From Labia minor (taxonomy: Eukaryota > Arthropoda > Insecta > Dermaptera > Spongiphoridae), in contig OY720344.1 of NCBI GenBank assembly GCA_963082975.1, positions 92,138,538-92,202,537 on the forward strand: DNA of 64,000 nt. Reading direction: 5' to 3'. Within the stretch, counting starts at the first letter, position 1. Every line of letters starts with the position of its first letter. The notes below the pieces were generated by a model. It saw nothing but the letters and a program-made list of their open reading frames with translations, was not told the DNA's origin and did not search any database. A program made the translations under genes and the position numbers. Positions 11,082-21,308 of the stretch are shown piece after piece.

Positions 11082-11987
11082 TTGAAATTAATGATTTTTT
11101 GGGAGGCAGCTAAATTCATCAGACCTTTCTGTAAAGTCCATAATGACATTATTGACATTGTCCTCGAAATACCGAACTATAGCGAGAAAGAATCTAATAT
11201 AATTCAAATCACCCCCATACCTAGATACCAAGAAGGGCAACTCGTACTACTAAATGAACCGTTCCAATATATTGTAGCAGATAACTTAGACTTAAAGAAA
11301 ATAACTAATTGTATAATTAATAATAATAATAAATACTATTGTAAGGTTAGCCATGAGAAGGCAAGCAATTGTACAAGAAACTTAGTTATTGATAATAACA
11401 GCAAAAATTGTAAATCTCACCCCCTAAAACATTTCCCACAGTTTTTAGTGATCCCTAACAGTGAAGTGGTAATCATAAATGTAATAGATAATAATAATGT
11501 AAAAATTAATTGTAAAAGTGTCAATACAACATTGTCAAGAGGATTGTATAAAATTGTAAATAATGAATGTATAATTAACAATAGAAAGATTCACACGATT
11601 TACAGGTCCAATACGGAAATTTCCATTCTCAATTTAAGTTTAAATATTAGGAAAATAGACACAAGCAAAGAAATCACTATGCATAGTATTAAAGAAATTA
11701 AGATAGATAGCCCCAGGCTAAAAGAAATTGAGGAAATTGGATCAGTAATTCACGAAAACAAAACCACATTGTTAATTATTACAATCATTATATTAGTATT
11801 AATTATAGTGACAATATTTGTAGTAGCATTTAAGAAACGCTTATTTGTAAGAAAAAACAGTCTCGTTGGAAATAGCAGGGTTCGATTCATATCAAGCAAA
11901 GAGACATGTAAAGAAAAAAACAGTTTAAATGAAAATAATAAAATTCAATTCATACCATCCAACGAAACATGTGGATGTATTCACTGA
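11082..11987 (+). CDS. Env-like ORF (LTR element part)
   Basis: This 301-codon frame lies between the gag-like ORF and the polypurine tract, where errantiviruses carry env. It has several Asn-linked glycosylation sequons (for example NCT, NTT, NLS), scattered cysteines, and one strong membrane helix at about residues 229-250 (LLIITIIILVLIIVTIFVV) followed by a basic tail. That is the layout of the membrane-proximal part of an errantivirus F-type envelope. I see no signal peptide at its start and it is shorter than typical env proteins. Its errantivirus env function is usually expressed from a spliced RNA. Fossil copy. Confidence 0.6.
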   Translation: MKLMIFWEAAKFIRPFCKVHNDIIDIVLEIPNYSEKESNIIQITPIPRYQEGQLVLLNEPFQYIVADNLDLKKITNCIINNNNKYYCKVSHEKASNCTRNLVIDNNSKNCKSHPLKHFPQFLVIPNSEVVIINVIDNNNVKINCKSVNTTLSRGLYKIVNNECIINNRKIHTIYRSNTEISILNLSLNIRKIDTSKEITMHSIKEIKIDSPRLKEIEEIGSVIHENKTTLLIITIIILVLIIVTIFVVAFKKRLFVRKNSLVGNSRVRFISSKETCKEKNSLNENNKIQFIPSNETCGCIH

Positions 11988-12049
11988 AGGTGGACAGATT
12001 AACTTCGCCCGCTAAAATTTGTTGGACAAATTTCCTTAGAGGGTGGAGG

Positions 12050-12751
12050 TGTCATGTTCCCACGGCTACTTGTGCTCACATAACTAGAATAAGTTATTAT
12101 AGGGATTGACAGGGTCCACTATCTGTCAATCAACTTCGTAATTTAGTGTATTCTGACCCGACCTAACATCTGGTCAAAGGATGGTCCATCCTAACCCTTT
12201 CTTTAGATTTAAGTTATTATAGGGATTGACAGGGTCCACTATCTGTCAATCAACTTCGTAATTTAGTGTATTCTGACCCGACCTAACATCTGGTCAAAGA
12301 ATGGTCCATCCTAACCCTTTCTTTAGATTTAAGTTATTATAGGGATGAACAAAGCCCAAGAAATGTCAACCCACCTAATTAATTTAATATCTGCTAGCAA
12401 TTAACGTCATGACCAAGAGACGGCTAAGTGTCGTCCAGATGAATGTCTTAAATCACCCACCTAGACACTTTCTTCCCACAGCCCCTTCTACGAACCTCCA
12501 TGTGTCCCCTCAGCTCCCCCGCCCCCTAGTCAAGTAATATATATATATGGAGAGCAGAAATTGCAGACGATTCAATTGCTAGTCTTTAGTTCTTAGTTTT
12601 AGTTTTAAGAAACTCAACACACACCTTTTCGGCCTTGTATGATTTTGTAACAAGTTCACAAATAAAACTTCCATTTCCTTCTTTATAAAATTCGCCTTTT
12701 ATTGTTACCTTTTAACTACCTACTATCCTAGTAGGAAGGTAAGTACATAAC
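12050..12751 (+). repeat. 3' LTR
   Basis: This is the same length as the 5' LTR and appears almost base-identical. The 120-bp internal duplication lies at 12091-12210 and 12211-12330. A purine-rich tract AGAGGGTGGAGG sits directly upstream. It is followed by the target duplication TAGTC and then the right part of the piggyBac element. Confidence 0.92.
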
Positions 12752-13280
12752 TAGTCCTTGTGCCTAGTGTTCCGATTTCGGAACACCTTGTATCTCAAAA
12801 ACTAGAAAAGATAAAAAAAAAGTTATTTGAAACAATTTTGTTTTTACACCATTTTATGTAACATATTCGAATATCACGAAAAAATTCGCTAAAAAAAACC
12901 TTCGGTCTAAATGGGTTAAATAACTAACTTTCCATATCTCTCCTGGGACCACCTATTTTTGCATGTTTTTTTATTATTGGCTTTGGGGATCTTACCCTAT
13001 AATAGCCATTTTACACATTTATTTATTTTGATATGGTTACATTATATTATACACTTTTGTGAACTTGGTGAGATATGAACTTTCAATTTTAAATTCACAG
13101 TATTTTAGCATTTTACTACAGGGCTATAAACCTGATTAGATTCTTGTAAAAAAAAGAATAATATACAACAAATTCTATATGGGTAAGAGAAATTGAGATA
13201 GAATTGATTAATTTTATAATACAATAATATTCTAAATGATGGACCCAATTCCTCAAGTTAATTCACAGGACTTCATTTTT

Positions 13281-13551
13281 TTAGAGTTCCGCCCCATTGC
13301 CCAAGCTAGATACCGAATTTTTTGAATAAATCCCATCCTCATTGGATTGTTCGCAGGGGAAATGTAGATCTGGATCTACCCACGCTCTCACTCCATGTGA
13401 CTATTTTTCTTATGATCTGCAAAACCATATTGCTACTTTTAGTAACATCAGATATGCTTTGTCATGTGTCGGACGAGTTTGCCCTGCAGCTAACGGTGGC
13501 CACATTGAACACTTATAATGTATGGAAAAACATTTTTAAACTTCCTCTTTT
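13281..13551 (+). pseudogene. Tc1/mariner-superfamily transposase C-terminal remnant
   Basis: Scattered frames give PPHCPS, FLNKSHPHWIVRRGNV, THALTPCDYF and a terminal AANGGHIEHL followed by a stop. These match, in order, the end of a DD(D/E) mariner-type transposase (GAPPHY...FLN...WIGRRG...SPDLTPCDFFLWGYLK...ANGGHIEHL). Frameshifts are needed to connect them. No terminal inverted repeats were recognised, so only about the last third of an old element survives. It is a different subfamily from the mariners at 35042, 37905 and 47753. Confidence 0.6.
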
Positions 13552-13639
13552 CATTAGTATAAACATTGTGAATTTTGTATTCATACTTTAATAAATAATA
13601 ATTAATAAATGTGAATTTTTAAAAATGGATCATTTAGAT

Positions 13640-14308
13640 CAGAGGTCGACAAATTACGGCCCGTGGATAAATATTGCCATTTTTGATATAAATGCAAAAT
13701 AAATTTTCATATTTTAAAATCCATTTGTGTGTACTATTGGCGAACTTCTGTTAGAAGTCATTAATCTGCAAAATGATGACACACAAAAACGAAGTTCAAA
13801 GGTATGGATCTAACAAAATTCTATGAATATCTTTCCAAAAATTAATACGGTCAATTAAAATCATATGCACGAGGGTTTATTTCTGTATTTGGAAGTACAT
13901 ACCAATGTGAAAAGAAATTTATGAAAATGAAGTATACAAAATCGCAATACAGATTCATTATTAACAGATAACTTTAATTATAGGAAGTCTTAACTTTGTC
14001 CCAAATTATGATGAAATAATATCTCAAAAAAACAAACAATTACATTCATCACATTAATGCAAAAATTATTATTTAATTAATTTATTTATTTAAAATTATT
14101 TTTTATTAGATTCTTCGCGTTAACACAGTAAAATATATATTCTAACATGTCTGGCCTCCAGAAATGGGTAATCGCTTTTAAAAAGGGAAAGTTTTCCAAT
14201 TTTTAAAGAAAGTAAAAAATTTATATAAAAATCTAATGTATTAAGGGAGCCTCAAAAAAAATCCGATTATTTAGGGAGCCGCAAACCATAAAAGATTGAG
14301 AACCTCTA
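13640..14308 (+). mobile_element. Decayed hAT element
   Basis: The left end reads CAGAGGTCGACAAATTACGG and the right end, read inward, is TAGAGGTTCTCAATC, consistent with hAT termini. The inside holds a transposase scrap with FGSTYQCEKKFMKMKYTKSQ, matching the C-terminal hAT dimerisation region (FGSTYxCExxFSxMKxxKSxxR). No clear 8-bp target duplication is left. About 670 bp, so internally deleted and old. Confidence 0.65.
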
Positions 14309-15261
14309 CTCTATAATATATACTAGTATATATAATGAATTATGATTTCTAATTGAATTGAAATTTTAAAAGAAACCTTCTCAAATATTTTTTTATTTAT
14401 TTATTTTTTATTATATAAAGAATTTATAATTTTTGAATGTATTCTTAACATAATTTAATTAAACTAGATGGGTTACACAAATACTCGGAATGAAGAATAT
14501 AAATTTACTAGTTAATAGAACAAAGGAAAAGTTTGTATTTGCATCAAAGAAAGTTAAAAATATTTGATAAGATACAATTTGTTAGAGTAGTTTGAAAACA
14601 TTAATGATATTTGTCTCGAATTTAATTTAAACAAGGAAATAAAAATATGTAAATTTTCTTAAAAGAATAATAAGAAGAAAAATATTAGAAAATATAGAAA
14701 TATCACGAAGAAGAAAAGAAGAATTATGCCTGGAGTAATATTGTTTGGATAATTTATTAAATATGGCCGTTTTGTTAATAATGTCAATCACAGGCATCGG
14801 ATGGATTGGGGCGGTGCTAAATTAAGAATTCAACTTTGATGATTAGCGGAGCGGAACATCGTTGATTAACCCTGCGCGTATATTTAGAAGGGAAAAAGAA
14901 GAAAACGAGTAAAAGGGCAGAACACCATTCAAAGGAAAAAAAGAAATCCACACAAGAAATATGCATAACCATCATTATATATGTTATACTCATATAGAAC
15001 AGTCTGGATTTTTAAGTTAATTATTTTCTCATTTTTTTTTACATTAATATCTCCAAAAAGAAAAAAATATATTTCCATAAATGTTTATAATTTTTATTGC
15101 ATCGTTATTTAAATGAAATAAATATAATATATAATAAATTAAATATTAATACTTTAAATAAAAGTTTTATTTTTATATTAAAATTGCATTTTTCATTCAA
15201 CTTAAAAATACTTGAAGTATATTATACATAGATTATATCTTATTGTATGAAAAGAGAATAG
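14309..15261. other. Host intron, AT-rich
   Basis: About 950 bases of AT-rich sequence. A slightly GC-richer patch at 14780-14900 (GGATTGGGGCGGTGC) has no recognisable open frame or repeat. Confidence 0.35.
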
Positions 15262-15400
15262 TTGTATTGTATGATCAGCACAACGGATCTTTTTATCTTA
15301 ATTTTCTTAATCAGGGGTGGGTATCCATTATTTCAAGTAGCTTCTCAATTTTGATCAAGTGGTCTGGATCTCATTCCCACAAACGTCAGCAAGAGAAAAA
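15262..15400 (-). mobile_element. SINE fragment, antisense
   Basis: Read on the minus strand, GATCAAAATTGAGAAGCTAC, then ACTTGAAATAATGG, CTGATTAAGAAAATTAAG and GATCCGTTGTGCTGATCAT run parallel to the body of the SINE at 33765-33955. Only the body is present; the tRNA-like head is missing. A third, longer copy is at 43970-44275. Confidence 0.6.
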
Positions 15401-16762
15401 TTATCTTACCCGGATATTATGTATATAATCGGGTAATTATTTAAACATGTTAAAAAGTTTAAAACTACCAAAAAAAAAAAAAAAAATAAAAAAACAATCT
15501 CTAATATTTAATGTAATTATAGGTTGTTGTTTAAAATATAAAAATTCAGTCCCATATTTTGAGGAGTATCAAGCGGAATTTTTTACTAATTTAGTCAACT
15601 TCCATACTATAGTTTTTGAGATAGTAATATTCTACACTGTATTATATATATCTACATTGAAATTAATCAATAATAAATATTATTTACATAAAGTATTCAA
15701 ATCATTTAATTGAGGATTATTAATCAAATAAATATACTCGATTTAGGAAAACTGAATTGTGGTTGCCTAAATAATGGGCGTAAGCGGTTAAAAACTTATA
15801 TTTTATTTTATTAATGATATAATTTATATTGTTTTTGTTTTTAAACAATATTTATCATATTTAAATTTCTTTTTATTCATTAAGCAATTAAATTCCAAAT
15901 AAAACAAAAAAAAAATATAGAAATTGTAATTATGAAATATGATGAATTAATTAAAAGTCTTTTATCTACGATAGACAACATTAGCTCTGTTTCTTTGAGC
16001 TCAAGAGTTGAAAGGATGAAAAGGATTAATTCGTTTAATTTTATTTGTAAAAGAGAAGCTTGTTCGTGTCATTGGGGCTTAAACGGTTTTCAGGAGTCAA
16101 GTACAGTGACAAATCCCCATTTGAGGAGAGTCACTTTATTCTTCAAATCCTTTGTTTAATTAAATAGAATTTGTTATTTTTTTACCAAAAAATTATAAAA
16201 AAATATAGATAATTTTTATGTTTATATTGGTGGAAGGTTAAAAACATCAGATTGCGAAAGATTTTGGTAGTTAAAAGATATCCAATGGGAGTAGAATTTC
16301 GCCGAGTAATCTCTCTTAGGAATATTTTCGTATCAACTATCGATCATTTCAATCTCAACTGATGTGTCCCGCAGGATTAAATTGGAGTGGAAAAGAAAAC
16401 TGGCAACCTCTCTTCTATGATATCAAAGCTCCAAACTTACAGTAATGATAAAAATTCCAATTATAAAAGGTGGATTATAAAAGAGTACTAATTAACTAAA
16501 AGACATTTCCACAACGACATATGGTATCAAATACTTTTCTTATAATTATAATTAATTTAATTAAAAGTAATTCGTTTTTTGTAAATTAAATAAAATATTG
16601 GTGATTATTATCTAAACGAAATTTTTATTTATCAATTATTAATTTATTATAATTATATAATATAAATATTAAGAATTTATTTTAAATACAGTTGGATTAA
16701 GATCATTGAATAAATTTATCAATTAATTATGATAAAAAAAATCATTTTTAAATTTTATTTTT
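15401..16762. other. Host intron, AT-rich
   Basis: No element ends or RNA genes seen. The stretch 16225-16440 is a little less AT-rich and has an acceptor-like CCCGCAG, but no frame supports an exon. An isolated 75-codon open frame at 15932-16159 lacks similarity to anything I recognise and I do not call it. Confidence 0.35.
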
Positions 16763-17387
16763 ACCGACCGACGATAGTAAGGGAGGTATTGTTTTCACAC
16801 CAAATTTCACATGTGGAGATTTTTACATATCTCCACGAATCATGCATTTTCTTAACAGAAAAAAGTATTTTTAGCATGATGTCTGTCCGTCTGTCCGTCC
16901 GTACGTATAGATGTGTACAGCCTGAACGGCTCAACGGATTTTGATGAAATTTGGTATATTTACTTAATGCATCAGTGGGATGAATTGATAAACTTTTGGT
17001 GCAAATCCGGAAACCGGAAGTGGTAGTATTAGCGATCGACGATAGAAGGGGAAGGTTTATTTTCACACCAAATTTCACATGAGGAGATTTTTTACATATT
17101 ACCACGAATCATGCACTTTGTATTGGTTTTATCCTCGAGAAAAATCATCTTTATTAGTTTTTTCTTAATTTAAAATTATATGACGTCATCCAGCCACTCA
17201 TGACGTCACAGCCTGGTCTTACATATATATTATAAATAAAATAAAATTAAAAATACTTATGTTATGTCCATATCTGTTTTTTATTACATTAATAGATATC
17301 TTAAAATTATTTGAAATTGTTTCTGTAGCTGGAAATTAATTTACTTCAAGCTGTAGGTCGGTTCGGACCTGGCCACAGGTCAACTTA
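16763..17387 (+). mobile_element. HINE family B, full-length copy (Helentron-like non-autonomous element)
   Basis: The 5' end is ACCGACCGACGATAG. The 3' end is GGTCGGTTCGGACC, then GACCTGGCCACAGGTC, which folds as a 6-bp stem with a GCCA loop. The 5' end and the sequence just before the hairpin are inverted copies of each other, clearer in the copy at 54787 (ACCGACCGACGA / CGTCGGTCGGTT). A subterminal inverted repeat followed by a 3' hairpin is the layout of Helentron-associated elements (DINE-1 type). Inside are two about 85-bp direct repeats (from 16763 and 17033), a GTCTGTCCGTCTGTCCG run, and two TGACGTCA palindromes near 17182 and 17200. No coding capacity. Confidence 0.65.
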
Positions 17388-18070
17388 TTTATCTTAAATA
17401 TTAATTGATGATTATACAAGAGTATTGTGAATTATTGCATTTACAATTTGAATTTATTATTAAATGTAATATAAACTTTAAGATTCAATTTCTTTAAAAA
17501 GTAGAAATTGTTTTCATATTGTTAATAATTCTAATTAAAATAAAAATTTTAAAATTACAAAAAAAAAAAAATTTAAAGTTTGAGAATTCCTGAAACTCAT
17601 ATATATATAATTAGTTTCTATAGTTTTAATTTTCTTACTACTAAATATTTTTTTTTATTTTTCAATCTACAATTAAAATTATTTAATAATTTGTTATCAT
17701 AAATTATAATTATGAAAATATAATAATTTTTTTTTTTTGAATTTCTAAAAATTTAATAAATTTTTATATAAAAAAAAAATCTGGAAAAATAAATACAAAT
17801 TATGAAATTCTAATTAAAAGTAGCATATATTATGAGAATATTGGAGTTATAAAAAATATACTACGTATATACCTTAATAATTCCAATTTCCTAAATATAT
17901 TTGGTAGATTTGTTAAATATTAAAGTTATCATATGTGACATTTTTTACTAGACTAGGTGATTAATAAACTTCCACACTACCCCAAAATGTAAATTTTATA
18001 CATTTTCTAAATTATTATAAAATATTCTAATAAAAGTTTTTGAATTTTGTCATGAATCTTTTTAGTATTG
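17388..18070. other. Host intron, AT-rich
   Basis: AT-rich with homopolymer A/T runs; nothing recognised. Confidence 0.4.
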
Positions 18071-18244
18071 CGAACACAGCAGGTGACGTGGTGCCATCAA
18101 CAAAAAGCCCAACACGCCTAGGTTTAATAAATATGTTTATTAATTTTAATTTATAATTTATAATTAATTAAATTTAATTTAAATATAATATATGTTAATT
18201 AATCCAATTAAAATTTGCGAGATAGTCGAGTGAAGTCACTCCAG
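18071..18244 (+). mobile_element. HINE family A, 3' fragment
   Basis: The fragment runs from GGTGACGTGGTGCCATCAAC to the family 3' end GCGAGATAGTCGAGTG...CACTCCAG with its small hairpin. It matches the last quarter of the full copy at 46178-46789. The hairpin loop differs (AAGT instead of GAGA) while the GAGTG/CACTC stem is kept. Confidence 0.7.
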
Positions 18245-18865
18245 ATTTTTAATATATGTAAACCATTTCTCAATTAGCTTAATAAATGCATTCAGAAAAA
18301 TCTTAAATAAACAATTAAATTTTCAGTTATTTAATTAAAAAGAGATAAATCAATGAAAATTTTAATTTCTTTTCATTTTCATTTAGATATATTTTTCTCA
18401 TTTACTCATCAATTTCGCGTTCAAGTTATCTACAAACTCAAACGGATCGAAGGAAAATTCTATTTAGGGAGAATGTATTGCCCGAGGCCCCAGTACCCTT
18501 TTGTCATGTTTCCTTCTACTCTGAAATTCAAATAAGGCATAACAATTTGGCGAACAATCATCGAGAGGAAAATAACAACAAACGAAATTTTAATCAATTG
18601 ACAGTGACAGAAAATAGTCATTTATGTGCGAATTTCATGCAAGAGTAACCAATGCAAATGGGTGACCTTTCTCCCTCTTCCCTCTATTTAATTCCTTTGA
18701 TTTGCTCGCTATTATTATGTAAGTACTTAGGAAAGATTAATAAATGTAGCTAAAGAGAGAGAGTTATCGAGAAAGAATATATCTGTTATTTAATGTAATT
18801 ATATAATACAAATAAAGAAATTAATTAAGGAATTAATATAAATTAATTTGAGTAAATTAAACAAC
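18245..18865. other. Host intron between two HINE fragments
   Basis: About 620 bases. The part 18400-18720 is less AT-rich than its surroundings but I see no repeat ends or convincing exon in it. Confidence 0.3.
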
Positions 18866-19048
18866 ATCCACTCGACTATCTCGCAAATTTGAATTGGAAA
18901 TTAACTTATATTATATTTAAATTAAATTTAATTAATTATGAATTAAAATTAATAAATATTAATATATATGCGCTGGTTTAATATAACCAGCGCATGTTTG
19001 GCTCTTTGTTGATGGCACCAGGTCACGTGCTGGCGCGTGATTTGCAGA
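18866..19048 (-). mobile_element. HINE family A, 3' fragment, inverted
   Basis: CCACTCGACTATCTCGCAAA through GCGCGTGATTTGCAG is the same 3' quarter of family A as at 18071-18244, in the opposite orientation and 620 bp away. The pair could fold into a large stem. Confidence 0.7.
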
Positions 19049-19349
19049 AACATAATAAATTTATATAATAATAAATTTTGATAATTTTATGTTATTATTT
19101 AAAAAATAATTGATAAATAATATTTGTATAACCACTTATCAAGAAATTCAACTTTTAAAACTGAATTTGAAATTTTTATTATTTTTTTTTATCTTATTTT
19201 TTTATCTTATTTATAATTATTCTTAAAATTAATATAAATTTTAATTAAAATAGTCATTGAACTTTCAAGTTTTTATAAGCTGTCGAATTTCGATTGTTAA
19301 ACTAATAAATAATAGAAGCATATATAGTCTTACTTTAAAATAAAATAAG

Positions 19350-20021
19350 CTTGAGTGTCTCCACTCGACTATCTTGCAATTTGAATTGGATTAACACTTT
19401 CCCGTCGGGATGTACCACCGGTGGCTTATGCCGCCACAAATAATGGAGCCGGCGGGAACGTGTTAAATAACATATATTATATCTAAATTAAATTTAATTA
19501 AAATTATATAAATTATAAATTAAAATTAATAAATCATATTTATTAAATCAGCGCATGTTTGGCTCTGTTGATGGCACCACGTCACGTGATTTGCCGTTGT
19601 AAAAATTTAATTCTGGTACTTCAGTGATTCAATCAAGCTGAAATTCTATATATAGCAGTTTTATACAATTTTTAATCATGTGAAAAACTATCAAACATAT
19701 ATCTTTATTTTTACGGACACTTTAGACTAGAGGAAAAAAATTCAAAACGTCGCAGGTAATGACCCATTTCCGGATGAGCTACATTTCTCAAAAGTTGATA
19801 GAAAACTAGGAATTTTGAATAATGCCCGTATACCAAATTTCATGATTCTAGCTCAAACCGTTTTTGCGTAATCTTGGCTACATACACACATAGACCCACC
19901 CCATCACACAGAGACAGACAGATATTTTTCTCAACCTTACTGAAAATGAGGGACCTTCAAAACATAAAAAAACATCAAAATATCGACATCGAAAATTTTC
20001 GTGATCGCAATACTATCTCTG
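19350..20021 (-). mobile_element. HINE family A, nearly full copy with nested 68-bp MITE
   Basis: Read on the minus strand it runs from AGATAGTATTGCGATCACG to the 3' GCGAGATAGT-like repeat and hairpin end at 19350. The terminal ACTATCTCGC at its 5' end is not intact. A 68-bp TTAA-flanked insertion lies at 19395-19462 and adds to its length. Sequence otherwise follows the copies at 46178 and 51685, including the GAGCTAGAATxATGAAATTTGG block, but with only a short CA-poor spacer where the others have long CA/TG runs. Confidence 0.75.
19395..19462. mobile_element. 68-bp TTAA-flanked piggyBac-type MITE
   Basis: TTAA stands on both sides (19391-19394, 19463-19466). Other copies of the host HINE have a single TTAA at this point (GGATTAAATAAC), so this is a clean insertion with target duplication. 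Ends are CACTTTCCCGTCGGG and, read inward from the right, CACGTTCCCGCCGG. The centre is also palindromic (CCACCGGTGG; GTGGCTTATGCCGCCAC). It is far GC-richer than everything around it and is too short to encode anything. Confidence 0.75.
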
Positions 20022-20717
20022 ATAAATGTTCAATTTCAATTACATAGCTCTAAAATTTGTTGACCTCCTATTTTAAGAATATTAGATTAATAATGTATGT
20101 ATAGTAATATTTATTATTATTTAATATTATTATTTAATTATATGTATTATAATAGACTCTAATTATGTATATTTTTAATCATTTCCATTTGATTTATTGT
20201 ACACGTATAAAAATAATATATCAGATATAATATCTAAGTACCTCGGTACTATGAAATATTGTTTTTTATGCATTTCGAATATTATAAGAATATTATGGAT
20301 TTATCTGGAATTATTAATAAATTTGCTGGCATATTTTTAATGAATATTCTCGTTTCAAATATTATTTTCTTATAATCACCTCTGTCTCTATTTCACATAG
20401 AAAATATCATTTTTTTTCAAAAGCTCAGAAATTATATTTGAGTGTAAAACATTTCATAAGAATTTATTAAAAGGTCCGCGGTGTACATTCGATGCCTATC
20501 TTCCAGGGAACCTTTCCACACATGGTCGACAATCAATATGAAATTATTTATATTAATTAATATTTAATTTTATGAATTATTAAAATATATAAATTTATAT
20601 TTTATTTTTAATATTATTAGACCACATATTTATTTAATATTTTAAATAAGATACATATTATTTATGTAATTTCAAATAAATATCAATTAAAGAATTCGTT
20701 TTTAAAAATCGTATATA
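20022..20717. other. Host intron, AT-rich
   Basis: Nothing recognised in about 700 bases. Confidence 0.4.
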
Positions 20718-21308
20718 TAGGATGACCATTCGTACCGTTTTGAACGGGACAGTACCGTTTTATAAGTTAATTTTAACCGTACCGCCGTTTTCTTGAAATA
20801 TACGAATTTTTCCTGTTTTCGCATAATTTGAATGATTTTCAATTTTTTTCCTTATTTTTCGTATTTTTTTGAAATATACAATCATTTTCTAAAATTACAA
20901 CTTGACATGCGAACACTTTTTTCAAAATATTTCTAAAGAACCTCATATATTAAATAAAATTATGTCATGAGAGAAGTACAATAGTGCAACTGATAAGTGA
21001 TAATCTATTAAATAGGTACTTCTATTAGTTTAAAATATTATTAAAAAAATTAAATAAAATGATAGTTTTCTATAATCATTTTACATTTACAGTTAAGGTA
21101 TTTTTTGTTTCTATAGTCTTACTTGCAATTTTTAATTATATTCAATACATATTATTATTTTATATATATAAGTCTTATATTTTGCAATAAAACATATTTT
21201 TTATAATAAATTTATACAAAAATCATATATTGAAAAAAAATTTTGTCCCGTTTTCTATATCAAAAAAACGGGTTTTGTCCCGTTTTGACCGGCTACATTT
21301 CTGGTCAG
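20718..21308. mobile_element. Probable TIR MITE with GTCCCGTTTT ends
   Basis: The left end reads TAGGATGACCATTCGTACCG and contains GAACGGGACAGTACCGTTTT. The right end reads GGGTTTTGTCCCGTTTTGACC and closes with CTGGTCAG. The ends are imperfect inverted repeats of the TAGGGTGACCAxxxGTCCCG type, which is known from non-autonomous DNA transposons in many animals. The interior is AT-rich without coding sequence. The target duplication is unclear because both flanks are TATATA-like. Confidence 0.5.

Larger units (their letters stand above)
7014..12751 (+). mobile_element. Young gypsy/errantivirus-like LTR retrotransposon, broken
   Basis: Two 702-bp LTRs (7014-7715 and 12050-12751) flank the element, with a 5-bp target duplication TAGTC on both sides. 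Directly after the 5' LTR is a primer binding site beginning TGGCACAGTCGG, close to the 3' end of a tRNA-Ser. A polypurine tract (about 12038-12049) precedes the 3' LTR. Parts seen are a long AT-rich leader, a gag-like ORF that also carries coiled-coil and integrase-tail-like stretches (8826-11072), and an env-like ORF with a membrane helix (11082-11987). No reverse transcriptase core is recognisable, so the copy is broken, with apparently one major loss, or belongs to a non-autonomous lineage. The LTRs look almost identical, so insertion is recent and certainly later than the piggyBac element it sits in. Confidence 0.9.
4735..12915 (+). mobile_element. piggyBac element remnant hosting a hAT MITE and an LTR retrotransposon
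   Basis: Both ends carry TTAA (4731-4734 and 12916-12919), the piggyBac target duplication. Inside them is a short terminal inverted repeat, CCCATTT followed by similar bases. Near both ends lies a near-palindrome, GTTCCGATTTCGGAAC, seen at about 4750 (degenerate), 5110 and 12767, which looks like a subterminal transposase-binding repeat. The transposase remnant is at 5363-6848. Removing the hAT MITE (388 bp) and the LTR retrotransposon (about 5.7 kb with its target duplication) leaves roughly 2.1 kb, in the normal size range for piggyBac. The element is older than both insertions. It lies in the host gene intron between the exons at 4022 and 22458. Confidence 0.85.

Noticed and set aside
15447-15713. 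88-codon open frame beginning with a lysine run.
   Set aside because: Composition is that of random AT-rich DNA (Lys, Ile, Asn, Phe, Tyr); no motif, splice site or neighbour supports it.
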